A stretch of DNA of 64,000 nucleotides from Microlunatus panaciterrae (GCF_016907535.1 NZ_JAFBCF010000001.1:1922001-1986000); one strand, 5' to 3'; shown: positions 41,959-50,498, counted from the stretch's first letter. A program made the numbers and translations. Notes: a model not told the origin generated them from the letters alone.

Positions 41959-42983
41959 GCTTTGACCCTTCTGATCCACTGGTCGACGGAGACGGCGAGG
42001 ATGACCAGGATGCCGGTGGCCAGCACCTGGTAGTTCGGGTCGACGCCCGCCAACGCCAGCCCACTGTTGAAGACCTGCACGATGAGCGCCCCGATCAGGC
42101 TGCCCACCACCAGCCCCCGACCACCGAACAGGCTGGTGCCGCCGATGACAACGGCCGTGATGCTCAGCAGGTTGTAGTTCAGACCCGCGTTCGGGTCCGC
42201 GCCGCCGACCCGGCCGCAGACGATCCAGGCAGCGACACCGACGGCGACGCCGGACACCACATAGGCGCTGAGCAGGACCCGGCCGGTCGAGATGCCGGCC
42301 AGCCGGGAGGCCTCCGCGTCGTCCCCGGTCGCGTACAGATGCCGCCCCCAGGCGGTATTGCGGAGAGCGAAGCCCACCACCACATAGAGCAGCAGCATCA
42401 AGATCACGCCCCAGGTGACGCTGACGCTGCCGATCGTCAGGGTTTGACCGGTCCAGAGCAGGAAGGCGTTGGGCTCCAGGGTCACCGTCTGGCCTTGGGC
42501 GTACAGCAGTGAGATGGCGGTGAAGATCGAGAAGGTGCCCAGTGTGACGATGAACGGTGGCAGGTGCACCCGGGTGACCAGCGCACCGTTCAGCGCTCCG
42601 GTGCCGATGGCCACCACAATGCCGATGATCAACGCGAGGGCGCCCGGCACCCCCTGGTCGTGGTTCAGTTTGACCATCACCAGCGAGGCCAGCACCATCG
42701 CCATCCCGTTCGACAGGTCGACGCCGGCGGTCAGGATCACCAGCGTCTGACCGACGGCCAGCGCCCCCACCACGGCCATCTGCTGCACCAGCAGCGAGAG
42801 TGCCTGCGGGCGCATGAAGTTGTCGGCCACCAGGCCGAAGATGATCACCGAGAGCACCAGGACGATCAGTGGGCTGAGGGCGGGGTTGCTGTGCAGGACG
42901 TGCTGGATGCGTTCTGCTGGAGTGTGCTTACGGCTCAGGAGATCCTCGGCCGATGTTGGGGTCTCGTTCCCGACGGTGGTCAC
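41955..42983 (-). CDS. Sugar ABC importer permease (RbsC/FrcC family)
   Basis: 342 residues with about ten hydrophobic segments. Signature motifs: VLTAGVDLSNGMAMVLASLVMVKL, TLGTFSIFTAISLLYAQGQ, FALRNTAWGRHLYATGDDAEASRLAGI and GGTSLFGGRGLVVGSLIGALIVQV, all characteristic of branched-type sugar permeases. The N-terminal 25 residues are cytoplasmic. It starts 22 bases after the binding-protein gene and overlaps the ATPase gene. Sugar identity follows from the binding protein, probably fructose, ribose or mannose. Confidence 0.93.
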   Translation of the reverse strand: MTTVGNETPTSAEDLLSRKHTPAERIQHVLHSNPALSPLIVLVLSVIIFGLVADNFMRPQALSLLVQQMAVVGALAVGQTLVILTAGVDLSNGMAMVLASLVMVKLNHDQGVPGALALIIGIVVAIGTGALNGALVTRVHLPPFIVTLGTFSIFTAISLLYAQGQTVTLEPNAFLLWTGQTLTIGSVSVTWGVILMLLLYVVVGFALRNTAWGRHLYATGDDAEASRLAGISTGRVLLSAYVVSGVAVGVAAWIVCGRVGGADPNAGLNYNLLSITAVVIGGTSLFGGRGLVVGSLIGALIVQVFNSGLALAGVDPNYQVLATGILVILAVSVDQWIRRVKA

Positions 42984-43005
42984 GAGGGCCTCCTTTCGCT
43001 CATGT

Positions 43006-44100
43006 CTATTTACCCCAGCACGCCGTCATGGCCTTGTCGGGAGTTTGGCTGTCGAGACCCTGCAGCGGTTTCGCCGTCACCAGTGACGTGCCGGTGTCGA
43101 AGAAGTCCTTGCCGGAGCTGGCTTCTGGGCGTGGGCCGCCCTTGGCGAGCCCGGCGATGGCGGTGACGCCGAGGCCGGCCATCTTGCCCGGGTACTGGGT
43201 CGCGTCGGCGGCGAAGACACCGCTCTTGACGTCGCCGATCCCCTGGCAGCTGCCGTCGATGGTGACGATGAACGCCTGGTCCTGCTTGCCGGCTGCGGTG
43301 AGGGCCGCCCGGGCACCGCGGCCGGCGGGCTCGTTGATGGTGTAGACGACGTTGATGTCGGGGTTGGCCGAGAGACACTGCTCCATCGCCGTCCGGCCAC
43401 CGTCGATGGCGCCCTGGGTCGGCTCGTGGCAGGCGATCTGGTAGCTGCCGCCACCACCTGCGGTGTACTTGCCGCTCTTGGCCTCCTTGGCGTTCTGGGT
43501 CTTGCTGCCCGGGTCGATGCCCATGCCCTTCAGGAAGCCGTGGTCGCGGTTGATGTCGACCGAGACGATCTGGTCGTTGTAAAGGTCGAGCATGGCGATC
43601 ACCGCCGGTTTGCCGGCGAGTCTGGTGGCCGCATACTCCCCGATCAGCTTGCCGGCCTGCTCGTTGTCGGTGGCGAAGGTGATGTCGGCGGTGTTCGCCG
43701 GGTTGAGCGGCGTGTCCAGCGCGATCACGAACAGGCCGTTGTCCTTGGCCTGCCGCAGAGCGGCGTTCACCGCGTCACCGTTGCTGGTGATCAAGATGCC
43801 CTTGTCCCCGCGTGCGATCGCGGTGTCGATCGCGTTGATCTGGTTCTGGGTGTCGCCGTCGGCCGTGCCGGCGGCAACGGAGAGCCGCACGTTCAGCTTG
43901 TCTGCCGCCTCCTGGGCGGACTTCTTCATCGAGACGAAGTAGGGATTGGTCTGTGTCTTGAGGATCAAGGAGACACCGACCCTGGTGTCGCTGGAGGCGC
44001 AGCCGGCGAGCGAGGCGACCAGTGCGACCACGAGGCAGATCACCCAGCCCAGCCACCGCGCCCGTCGGCGGTCGTAGCGCAGGTTGACCTGTGCCCCCAT
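43006..44100 (-). CDS. Sugar ABC transporter substrate-binding lipoprotein (FrcB/RbsB-like)
   Basis: 364 residues. Lipoprotein signal VICLVVALVASLAGC after an arginine-rich N-terminus. The type-1 periplasmic fold shows GVSLILKTQTNPYFVSMKKSAQEAAD, then INAIDTAIARGDKGILITSNGDAVN, FVIALDTPLNP, and HEPTQGAIDGGRTAMEQCL and VVYTINEPAGRGARAAL in lobe 2. These are close to fructose-binding FrcB; D-ribose or D-mannose remain possible. The ATG is preceded by GGAGTG. A possible promoter with TTGACG lies about 85 bases upstream. It opens the operon with permease, ATPase and UspA; no regulator gene is adjacent. Confidence 0.92.
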   Translation of the reverse strand: MGAQVNLRYDRRRARWLGWVICLVVALVASLAGCASSDTRVGVSLILKTQTNPYFVSMKKSAQEAADKLNVRLSVAAGTADGDTQNQINAIDTAIARGDKGILITSNGDAVNAALRQAKDNGLFVIALDTPLNPANTADITFATDNEQAGKLIGEYAATRLAGKPAVIAMLDLYNDQIVSVDINRDHGFLKGMGIDPGSKTQNAKEAKSGKYTAGGGGSYQIACHEPTQGAIDGGRTAMEQCLSANPDINVVYTINEPAGRGARAALTAAGKQDQAFIVTIDGSCQGIGDVKSGVFAADATQYPGKMAGLGVTAIAGLAKGGPRPEASSGKDFFDTGTSLVTAKPLQGLDSQTPDKAMTACWGK

Positions 44101-44211
44101 GGTGCACTCCGATCCAGCGGCGGTGCTGTTCGTGAGATTCGGTACTGGCGTGTCCTCAGTCCTGTCTTAGACCTATGGGACGGTCGGCGTCAATGCCTCA
44201 CCTGCCGCGGT

Positions 44212-44709
44212 TCACCAACCCTGGGTACCGGGGCCGCCCTTGAACGGACCCACCACGCGCGACGTGATCCAGCCGCCGTAGAACCCTCCCTGCTGTGGGA
44301 CGACCTTCTCCCCGTCCACGAGGCAGGCGTCCACCAGTCCGGGCATCACGGCGACATGATCACGAAGCGGCGCGAAGCCCGGGCTGGGGTCCGGGTAGGT
44401 CCACCCGGCCCGCGGGGCCACCACGTCGCCGCTGATCAGGTCGAAGTAGCGGGCTGTGCCCTTCCACTCGCACCAGGACGAGCCGCGGCAGGGCCGGAGC
44501 GATCCGTTGACGAAGGCGTCGCGGGGCAGGTAGTACGTCGGCGGATGGCTGGTCTCCAGCACCCGGAGGGAGGAGCTGGTGCCGGCGATGACGGCGCCGC
44601 CGAGCACGACCTCCACCCGCTCGGTGCTCTGCTCCACCCGTGGTGGGCGCGGATAGTCCCAGGCAGATTCCTGCCCGGGGCCGACCGGAAGAGGTTCGGG
44701 TCGTGTCAC
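44212..44709 (-). CDS. DUF427 protein
   Basis: 165 residues, function unknown. The signature is the C-terminal block CRGSSWCEWKGTARYFDLISGD with a conserved Tyr/Trp core, preceded by EVVLGGAVIAGTSSSLRVLETSHPPTYYLPRDA; this is the full single DUF427 domain. The C-terminal 50 residues (DACLVDGEKVVPQQGGFYGGWIT) are also conserved in this subgroup. Common in actinobacteria and fungi, without known activity. It appears to be a single gene. Confidence 0.87.
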   Translation of the reverse strand: MTRPEPLPVGPGQESAWDYPRPPRVEQSTERVEVVLGGAVIAGTSSSLRVLETSHPPTYYLPRDAFVNGSLRPCRGSSWCEWKGTARYFDLISGDVVAPRAGWTYPDPSPGFAPLRDHVAVMPGLVDACLVDGEKVVPQQGGFYGGWITSRVVGPFKGGPGTQGW

Positions 44710-44739
44710 CTCTCGACCTTAGCGCCGCGTGTGCTGATC

Positions 44740-45444
44740 TCAGGCCGGGTTGTCGTGCGGCAGCGGCTCTCTGAAGTCGTACACCAGGATGCCCTCCGAG
44801 CCCCAGGGGCGGAACCCCACTCTGGACCAGTGCTCGGTCAGTCCCGGTCGCGATGCGGCCCGCACCTCGTCATCGGTGGCGTCCGGGTCGGTGGGGTCCA
44901 GGATCGCGCACAGACCGCCGTGGCGGAACTCTCGCAGCAGCAGCTCGACGGCGGTGAGGCTCAGCTGGTGACCTCGAAACTGCGGGGCCACGGTGATCTG
45001 CTCAACGAGCAGAGCCCGGGTCCCGACCGGGGCGAACTGAGCCTGGAGGTCCGGCAGGGCCGAGCGCAGCAGCTGACCGAGGTGCGACGCGGCACTGTCC
45101 CGCGCGTCGAGGGCGTCGAAGGCCGACGGGTAGCCGAGGTCAACAGTGACCAGCCGAGCCCGGCCGATCGTCAGGGAGATGCATCCCTCGTCATCCGGCA
45201 TGACGCCGTGGGAGAGGGCGAGTGCCCGCATCTCCCGGTCGTCACCGGCCCAGTTGCGGCCGCTGTCCAGGTAGTAGTCGACGACGAAGGTCGCGTCGTA
45301 GTCCTGCGCACCGCGCGGCAGGTCGTCGTTGAGGACCAGCTCTGCCCTCAGCTCCACCCTGAGCATGGTCGACAGGTCCGCCTGCAGAGTGGACGACAGG
45401 GAGGCCGGCGTCGGCGTGGTGCCAGCTGTGGTCGGCTCGGTCAC
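44740..45444 (-). CDS. GNAT-like acetyltransferase
   Basis: 234 residues. The second half has a GNAT core: VEQITVAPQFRGHQLSLTAVELLLREFR, the acetyl-CoA helix-loop, then TEHWSRVGFRPWGSEGILVYDF. The first half (AELVLNDDLPRGAQDYDATFVVDYYLDSGRNW) is not clearly related to known domains. GTG at 45444 is chosen because a longer frame to 45543 has no Shine-Dalgarno. The start itself also lacks one but sits about 7 bases after a TANNNT-like ATACT, so it may be leaderless. Acceptor substrate unknown. Confidence 0.7.
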   Translation of the reverse strand: MTEPTTAGTTPTPASLSSTLQADLSTMLRVELRAELVLNDDLPRGAQDYDATFVVDYYLDSGRNWAGDDREMRALALSHGVMPDDEGCISLTIGRARLVTVDLGYPSAFDALDARDSAASHLGQLLRSALPDLQAQFAPVGTRALLVEQITVAPQFRGHQLSLTAVELLLREFRHGGLCAILDPTDPDATDDEVRAASRPGLTEHWSRVGFRPWGSEGILVYDFREPLPHDNPA

Positions 45445-45627
45445 AGTTCCGAGTATCGCAGCCTGGACGCGACCACGAGGGCCCTTCCACTCACGCACCA
45501 TTTTTCGCGGATACTTGTGTGGCAACATCCAGCGCGGCGCCACAACCGGCCACCCGGCTACGACCTATGGCGCCGGTGCGATGGGAGTGCGACGATCAGC
45601 AGGACCGCTCTCCCAGAAAGGACCACT

Positions 45628-45978
45628 GTGCGTGTCGTGGAGATCATCGCTGACCTGCATGTCGCTGACATCGAAGCAGCGAAGGACTTCTACGCCGGCT
45701 ATCTCGGACTGAGCAACGAGGAGTTCAACCTGGGATGGGTCGCTCGCTTCACCTCGCCCGACACCGGCGCGAACGTCCAGCTGGTGACCCGCGACGCCGC
45801 GGCGTCGGAAGACCCGGTCCTGTCCATCAAGGTGGAGGACGTCGACGCAGCGTACGAGGACGCCCAGCGGCGCGGCTACGAGATCGTGCACCCGCTCGGC
45901 ACCGAGCCATGGGGGGTCCGTCGGTTCTTCGTCCGCGCACCCGACGGCAACGTCCTGAACATCGTGCAACATCACTGA
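45628..45978 (+). CDS. Glyoxalase/VOC-superfamily protein
   Basis: 116 residues. One vicinal-oxygen-chelate domain: ADLHVADIEAAKDFYAGYLGL, ARFTSPDTGANVQLVTRD, LSIKVEDVDAAYEDAQRRGYEIV and the final RRFFVRAPDGNVLNIVQH. It has one His and a terminal His-rich end, but the metal-ligand set is not clear. Such small proteins include antibiotic-binding and glyoxalase types. GTG at 45628 follows AGAAAGGA with good spacing. The gene is 17 bases from the dnaB stop on the opposite strand. Confidence 0.83.
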   Translation: MRVVEIIADLHVADIEAAKDFYAGYLGLSNEEFNLGWVARFTSPDTGANVQLVTRDAAASEDPVLSIKVEDVDAAYEDAQRRGYEIVHPLGTEPWGVRRFFVRAPDGNVLNIVQHH

Positions 45979-45995
45979 AGCAGGCGGCCACCGGC

Positions 45996-47360
45996 TCAGT
46001 GCTGCATGTCCATGAAGCGGGAGTAGTGACCCTGGAAGGCGACCGTGATGGTCCGGGTGGGCCCGTTCCGGTGCTTGGCCACGTCGATGTCAGCCTCGCC
46101 GGCGCGCTCGGACTCCTTGTCGTGGATGTCGGGCCGGTTGAGCAGGATGACCATGTCGGCGTCCTGCTCCAGCGAGCCGGACTCACGCAGGTCCGACAGC
46201 ATCGGCTTCTTGTCGTTGCGCTGCTCCGGGCCACGGTTGAGCTGGGAGAGAGCGACGACCGGGACCTCCAGCTCCTTGGCCAGCAGCTTCAGGTTCCGGG
46301 AGAACTCGGACACCTCCAGCTGGCGCGACTCCACCTTCTTGCCGGACGTCATCAGCTGGATGTAGTCGATCACCACCAGCTTGAGGTCGTGCCGTTGCCG
46401 CAGCCGGCGCGCCTTGGCGCGGATCTCCATCATCGTCAGGTTGGGCGAGTCGTCGATGAACAGCGGCGCCTCGGACACCTCCCCCATCTTGCGGGCCATC
46501 CGCTGCCAGTCGTCGTCGCTCATCTTGCCGTTGCGGATGTGGTTCAGCGGGATGTTCGCCTCGGCCGACAGCAGCCTCATGGTGATCTCGATCTGCGACA
46601 TCTCGAGCGAGAAGATGGCCGAGGTCAGCCCGTGCTTGATCGAGGCGGACCGGGCCAGGTCCAGCCCGAGAGTCGACTTACCCATACCGGGTCGGGCAGC
46701 GACGATGATCATCTGCCCGGCGTGCAGCCCGTTGGTGAGGTCGTCCAGTTCGACGAACCCGGTGGGGACGCCGGCCAGCTGCCCACCGCGCGAACCGATC
46801 GCCTCGATCTCATCCAGCGTCGGCTGCATCAGCTCCGACAGTGGCTTGTAGTCCTCGCTGGCCCGCCGGTCGGTGACGCCGTAGACCTCGGCCTGGGCCC
46901 GGTCGACGATGTCGGTGACGTCGCCCTCGGCCGCATAGCTCATCTGGCCGATCTTGATCGAGGCGTTGACCAGCCGGCGCAGAATCGCCTTCTCCCGGAC
47001 GATCTCGGCGTAGTAGCCGGCGTTGGCGGCCACCGGGACGCTGGCGAGCAGCGTGTGCAGGTAGGGCGCACCGCCGACCCGTCCGATCTCGCCACGCTTG
47101 GTCAGCTCCGCCGCCACCGTGATCGCGTCAGCCGGCTCGCCCCTGCCGTAGAGGTCGAGGATGGCGTCGAAGACCTGCTCATGCGCGGGGCGGTAGAAGT
47201 CGGTGGCGCGCAGCACCTCGACGACGTCGGCGATGGCGTCCTTGCTCATCAGCATCGCCCCGAGCACGCACTGCTCGGCGGGCAGGTCCTGAGGAGGCGT
47301 GCGGTCGTTGCTGCGGCGCTCGTCGGTCCGGTACGACGGCATCACCTCGGCAACGCTCAC
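45996..47360 (-). CDS. dnaB: Replicative DNA helicase DnaB
   Basis: Hexameric 5'-3' helicase of the replication fork. 454 residues. N-terminal primase-interacting domain (about 20-130, QDLPAEQCVLGAMLMSKDAIADV), linker helix, then RecA-like ATPase: Walker A ARPGMGKST (222-230), Walker B LVVIDYIQLMTSG, arginine-finger region and KHRNGPTRTITVAF at the end. No intein is inserted, unlike many mycobacterial and other dnaB genes. It is not preceded by rplI as usual but by a 469-bp region with DnaA-box-like sequences. Start ATG; a GAGGAGG stretch lies 9 bases upstream. Confidence 0.97.
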   Translation of the reverse strand: MSVAEVMPSYRTDERRSNDRTPPQDLPAEQCVLGAMLMSKDAIADVVEVLRATDFYRPAHEQVFDAILDLYGRGEPADAITVAAELTKRGEIGRVGGAPYLHTLLASVPVAANAGYYAEIVREKAILRRLVNASIKIGQMSYAAEGDVTDIVDRAQAEVYGVTDRRASEDYKPLSELMQPTLDEIEAIGSRGGQLAGVPTGFVELDDLTNGLHAGQMIIVAARPGMGKSTLGLDLARSASIKHGLTSAIFSLEMSQIEITMRLLSAEANIPLNHIRNGKMSDDDWQRMARKMGEVSEAPLFIDDSPNLTMMEIRAKARRLRQRHDLKLVVIDYIQLMTSGKKVESRQLEVSEFSRNLKLLAKELEVPVVALSQLNRGPEQRNDKKPMLSDLRESGSLEQDADMVILLNRPDIHDKESERAGEADIDVAKHRNGPTRTITVAFQGHYSRFMDMQH

Positions 47361-47829
47361 AGTGCCTCCTCCAGGCTAGGTTCGGTGATGGTCACAGTAC
47401 GTCCCAGCACTGACACCGCGGCCCGCCTCGGGCCTGCCTGGTGCCTCCCGGAGCTGGAGATCGCCGACCGACGAGTGACAACGTACGCGTCCAGACCGGT
47501 CCTGCAAAGCGCGTTATCCACAGGGCCTGTGGACAACCCGAACGGCATTGTGGAGACACGCACAGGAGTTGTGCACTGGCTGGGTACCAAGCTGGGGATA
47601 ACCTCGGGAAAGATCCTGGAAACCATCTCTGACCAGGGGTTTTGGTTCGGTGGATCGGTGGATGAAAAGTTCTCTCGGACCAATTCTGGCGATGCCAGAT
47701 TCACGCGACCGGAGTTGACAGGACCCAGGATCTGTGGGATTACACACAGCCCTTGGGGATAAGTCGACCCGGCCAGGCTTGATGGCCAATACCCTAGGGG
47801 GGTAATGTAGCAGCGACGAAGGAGGGCTG
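47361..47829. promoter_or_regulatory. 469-bp divergent region with DnaA-box-like cluster and promoters of dnaB and csoR
   Basis: The only gene-free stretch over 300 bases. It carries TTATCCACA at 47514-47522, TGTGGACAA (reverse box TTGTCCACA) at 47528-47536, and TGGGGATAA (reverse of TTATCCCCA) at 47593-47601 and 47754-47762. The first two face each other across 5 bases. The left 150 bases next to dnaB hold its promoter and ribosome-binding site; the right end holds the csoR promoter. The stretch 47602-47750 contains no further feature I can recognise. Confidence 0.6.
47779..47808 (+). promoter_or_regulatory. csoR promoter with CsoR operator
   Basis: TTGATG (47779-47784) and TAATGT (47803-47808) are 18 bases apart. 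TACCCTAGGGGGGTA at 47790-47804 matches the GC-tract pseudo-palindrome that copper-sensing CsoR binds (TACCC, TAGGG, GGGTA). It overlaps the -10, so copper-free CsoR would repress its own operon. Confidence 0.78.
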
Positions 47830-48132
47830 ATGACGGAAGCCACGACGAGCCACCACGGCTACATCGGTCACAAGGACGACTACCTCAAGCGGCTCCGCCG
47901 GATCGAGGGTCAGGCACGCGGCCTGCAGAAGATGGTCGAGGAGGAGAAGTACTGCATCGACATCCTCACCCAGGTCTCAGCCATGACCAAGGCCCTCCAG
48001 TCGGTCGCGCTCGGCCTGCTGGACGAACACCTCAATCACTGCGTCGTGGGTGCGGTGGAGGCCGGCGGCGAGGAGGCCGACGAGAAGCTCAAGGAGGCCT
48101 CCCAGGCGATCGCCCGGCTGGTCCGCTCCTGA
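47830..48132 (+). CDS. csoR: Copper-sensing repressor CsoR
   Basis: 100 residues, all-helical DUF156 fold. Cu(I) ligands Cys42, His67 and Cys71 are present in KYCIDILTQ and LDEHLNHCVVG, the C-H-C set of CsoR rather than the RcnR/FrmR sets. DNA binding is by LKRLRRIEGQARGLQKMV. Binding copper releases the operator. Start ATG after AAGGAGG. A matching operator overlaps its promoter. The copper chaperone gene follows after 40 bases; the usual P-type ATPase copA is not next to them. Confidence 0.96.
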   Translation: MTEATTSHHGYIGHKDDYLKRLRRIEGQARGLQKMVEEEKYCIDILTQVSAMTKALQSVALGLLDEHLNHCVVGAVEAGGEEADEKLKEASQAIARLVRS

Positions 48133-48172
48133 TGTCGATGACCGGAAAACCACTCACAGCAAGGACACACAG

Positions 48173-48385
48173 ATGACCACCACCCAGTACACCGTGACCG
48201 GCATGACCTGCGGGCACTGCGTCCACGCCGTCACCGAGGAGGTCAGCGCGATCGACGGCGTGACCGACGTGACCGTCAGTCTGGAGGACGGCCGGATGAG
48301 CGTCACCAGCGACGCCGAGGTGCCGTTCGACGCCATCGCCGCCGCTGTGGACGAGGCGGGCGACTACACGGTCGCGGCCGCCTGA
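48173..48385 (+). CDS. copZ: CopZ-like copper chaperone (heavy-metal-associated domain)
   Basis: 70 residues, one HMA domain. The copper site is the Cys13-X-X-Cys16 pair in GMTCGHCVHAVTEEV; the rest is VTDVTVSLEDGRMSV and the final helix. It carries Cu(I) to an exporter or sensor. AAGGAC precedes the ATG. It is in the same operon as csoR. No copA is found in this window, so the ATPase is probably elsewhere. Confidence 0.92.
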   Translation: MTTTQYTVTGMTCGHCVHAVTEEVSAIDGVTDVTVSLEDGRMSVTSDAEVPFDAIAAAVDEAGDYTVAAA

Positions 48386-48403
48386 CCTCGAGAGCTCGCC
48401 CGG

Positions 48404-48949
48404 TTACCTGACCGCGTAGGTCAGCACGGCGAAGACATCCCCGCGGTTGACCGCACTGATGAGCCGCATCGGCTGGGTGATCTTGCGCGGGAGCAGTGGC
48501 GCGCCGGCTCCCAGGGTGACCGGTGCCACGCTGAGAATGATCTCGTCGACCAGCCCGTGATCATGGAACTGGCCGACCAGGTCACCGCCACCGACGAGCC
48601 ACACGTTCCGACCGGAAGCGGCGGTCACCATCTCCGCGTGCACGCCGGCCACATCCCCTGACGCGAAGCGGATATCGGCACCCGGGATGGTGGGCAGCTC
48701 GCGGTGGCTGAACACCCACGTGGGGATCGTGTACGGCCACTTCTCCGGGTGCGCGAGCAGGTCCTCGTGCTCGATGATCCACTGGTAGGTGGTCGAGCCC
48801 ATCGCCATCGCACCGGCTGCCTCGATGAAGTCCGGGTAGTCGTCCTCCATGCTGTCGATCTCACCGAACTGGAACAACCAGTCCAGCGAGTTGTGCTCAT
48901 CGGCGATGTAGCCGTCGATGCTGGTCGCCGTGTAGTACTGGGTCTTCAT
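48404..48949 (-). CDS. Dihydrofolate reductase / RibD C-terminal family protein
   Basis: 181 residues with the RibD_C reductase fold: YYTATSIDGYIADEHNSLDWLFQFG at the N-terminus, GAMAMGSTTYQWIIEHE, FSHRELPTIPGADIRFASGDV, the NADPH-binding WLVGGGDLVGQFHDHGLVDEIILSVAPV, and the last strand FAVLTYAV. The family is widespread and often uncharacterised; some act on pteridines, others unknown. It is not near riboflavin genes. Converges on copZ with an 18-base gap. Confidence 0.85.
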   Translation of the reverse strand: MKTQYYTATSIDGYIADEHNSLDWLFQFGEIDSMEDDYPDFIEAAGAMAMGSTTYQWIIEHEDLLAHPEKWPYTIPTWVFSHRELPTIPGADIRFASGDVAGVHAEMVTAASGRNVWLVGGGDLVGQFHDHGLVDEIILSVAPVTLGAGAPLLPRKITQPMRLISAVNRGDVFAVLTYAVR

Positions 48950-48987
48950 GCCATCAGCCTGCCATCACCCACTGACGGTGCCGTGGT

Positions 48988-49839
48988 TCAGCGGAGACGG
49001 CGAGCCAGCCCTCGGCGTACGCGTTGCCACAGCGTCAGCTGCTTGGCGGGAGGTGGCGGCGCCGGCCGGCTCTTCGCCTGCCGCTGCTGCCTGGCCCTGG
49101 CCGACTCGCCCAGCCGGATCACCGGCTGGCCGGCGATCTGCTGCACCTCGTGCCAGATGCGCTCGTCCCGCTGGGCCAGTTCGAGGATGGCCGCCCGATA
49201 GGGCTCCGGATCGCTGAACACCCCGTACAGCTTCTGGGTGGTCAGCGCGACCGGGATCAGGCCCTGGGTGAAGACGGCTTCCCAGACAGCAGCAGTCACC
49301 CCTGGGGTGTGCTCGCTGCGGATGTCGTCGAACACCACCAGACCGCCCGGCCGCAGCAGCAACCGGGCCGACTCGACGTCGCCGCGTACCGCCTCGTAGA
49401 GATGGGAGGCATCGACGTGCATGAACCGGACGGACTGCGGGTCAAGGTGGTGCACGACCTCGGAGCTCAAGCCCGCAACCACGTCGGGCAGCTCGCCCCG
49501 CACGGCCAGGTAGTTTCGCTCGAAGGCCCGCCGGGTCAGCGACCGGTACGAGCGCAGGCTCTCCCTCAGATTGGCCTGTCCCACCTCGGTTGACTCCAGG
49601 GCGTCAATGCTCTCGAACAGGTCCACGACCACGAAACGCTCCGCCGGTCGCCGATGCTCTCCGACCACTACAGCACTCTTGCCGAGGTAGGTGCCCAGCT
49701 CCACCAGATGACCCGGCGGAGTCTCCTGCTGGTGGGTCAGCATCGCTCTGAACATCGCCCGGTCCAGCCAGAAGAACCAGCCGGGGATGTCGTCGACACT
49801 CGCCGGGACGGCAGAACCGATCGCTGTCTCCACGCTCAC
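48988..49839 (-). CDS. Class I SAM-dependent methyltransferase (Methyltransf_24-like)
   Basis: 283 residues. Motif I GHLVELGTYLGKSAVVVGEH, the acidic end of the next strand VVVDLFES, motif IV VRFMHVDASHLYEAVRGDVESARLLLRPGGLVVFDD. This organisation (DASHLYEAV) is like cephalosporin-hydroxylase or glycan-modifying methyltransferases acting on sugars. The last 50 residues are basic and Pro-rich. Substrate unknown. GTG start. A GTG four bases past the divergent gap to hdeD-like is the chosen start; other in-frame starts are less supported. Confidence 0.78.
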   Translation of the reverse strand: MSVETAIGSAVPASVDDIPGWFFWLDRAMFRAMLTHQQETPPGHLVELGTYLGKSAVVVGEHRRPAERFVVVDLFESIDALESTEVGQANLRESLRSYRSLTRRAFERNYLAVRGELPDVVAGLSSEVVHHLDPQSVRFMHVDASHLYEAVRGDVESARLLLRPGGLVVFDDIRSEHTPGVTAAVWEAVFTQGLIPVALTTQKLYGVFSDPEPYRAAILELAQRDERIWHEVQQIAGQPVIRLGESARARQQRQAKSRPAPPPPAKQLTLWQRVRRGLARRLR

Positions 49840-49913
49840 GTGTCGGATGCTAGGAGGTGCGGGTTACCAGCCGGTGGCGACGGGATGGCCGCCGCATGAT
49901 CATCGGGTGGCGG

Positions 49914-50498
49914 TCAGACCGTTTGTGCCCGCGGGGTCGCGCCCCTGCGCTGCATGATCGCGCTGGTCAGCCCTACCACGCCGACCACGATCAGCAGGAT
50001 GCCGGCGACCTGGGTCAGCAGCACCAGCGAGGCCCCTGGGAAGATGGCAACGACGATGCCGGCGATGACCGAGATGATGCCCTGGACGATCAGCCAGATG
50101 ACGCCGCCGGCGCGCCGGCCCTGGCCGAACGCGTGGACGAAGTAGGCGATGCCCTCGGCGATCCAGCCGGCCGCCAGGAAGATGGCGATCAATATCAGTG
50201 AGGCCGAGGGCCGGAAGAAGCAGATGACGCCGGCGACCACGGTCAGCAGGCCCAGGATGACACCGGCCACGCGCACCCATCCCGGTCCGAGGCTCATTGT
50301 GGCTGCGGCGGCGACCCGCAGGCCGCCCAGGAAGAGCAGCTCCAGCCCGAACAGGATGGCAACGATCAGCAGCGTCATGCCCGGCCAGGCGAGTACGGCG
50401 ATGCCCAGCAGGATGGAGATGATGCCCATCCCGATGCCGGCGCTGCCGGCCGGAGCCAGAAAGGCGGTAGTGGCAGTGGGTGTTGCGGTGTGGGTCAT
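49914..50498 (-). CDS. HdeD-family (DUF308) membrane protein
   Basis: 194 residues with six hydrophobic segments in three repeats typical of DUF308: GMGIISILLGIAVLAWPGMTLLIVAILFGLELLFLGG, GVILGLLTVVAGVICFFRP and IWLIVQGIISVIAGIVVAIFPGASLVLLTQ. HdeD was defined as an acid-stress membrane protein in enterobacteria; function in actinobacteria is unproven. ATG at 50498 has GAGAGGAATC upstream; a longer frame reaches 50537. It follows the methyltransferase gene. Confidence 0.87.
   Translation of the reverse strand: MTHTATPTATTAFLAPAGSAGIGMGIISILLGIAVLAWPGMTLLIVAILFGLELLFLGGLRVAAAATMSLGPGWVRVAGVILGLLTVVAGVICFFRPSASLILIAIFLAAGWIAEGIAYFVHAFGQGRRAGGVIWLIVQGIISVIAGIVVAIFPGASLVLLTQVAGILLIVVGVVGLTSAIMQRRGATPRAQTV

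Noticed and set aside
43426-45627. Long plus-strand open frame running into the VOC gene
   Set aside because: Only its last 117 codons (from GTG 45628) match a protein family. The upstream part is antisense to the binding-protein, DUF427 and GNAT genes.
45996-47360. Intein in dnaB
   Set aside because: The reading frame has the normal length of 454 residues and continuous helicase motifs, so no insertion exists.
47361-47829. Chromosomal origin of replication
   Set aside because: There is no dnaA, dnaN or rpmH nearby, no AT-rich unwinding element and only four box-like sequences; a regulatory or titration site is more likely.
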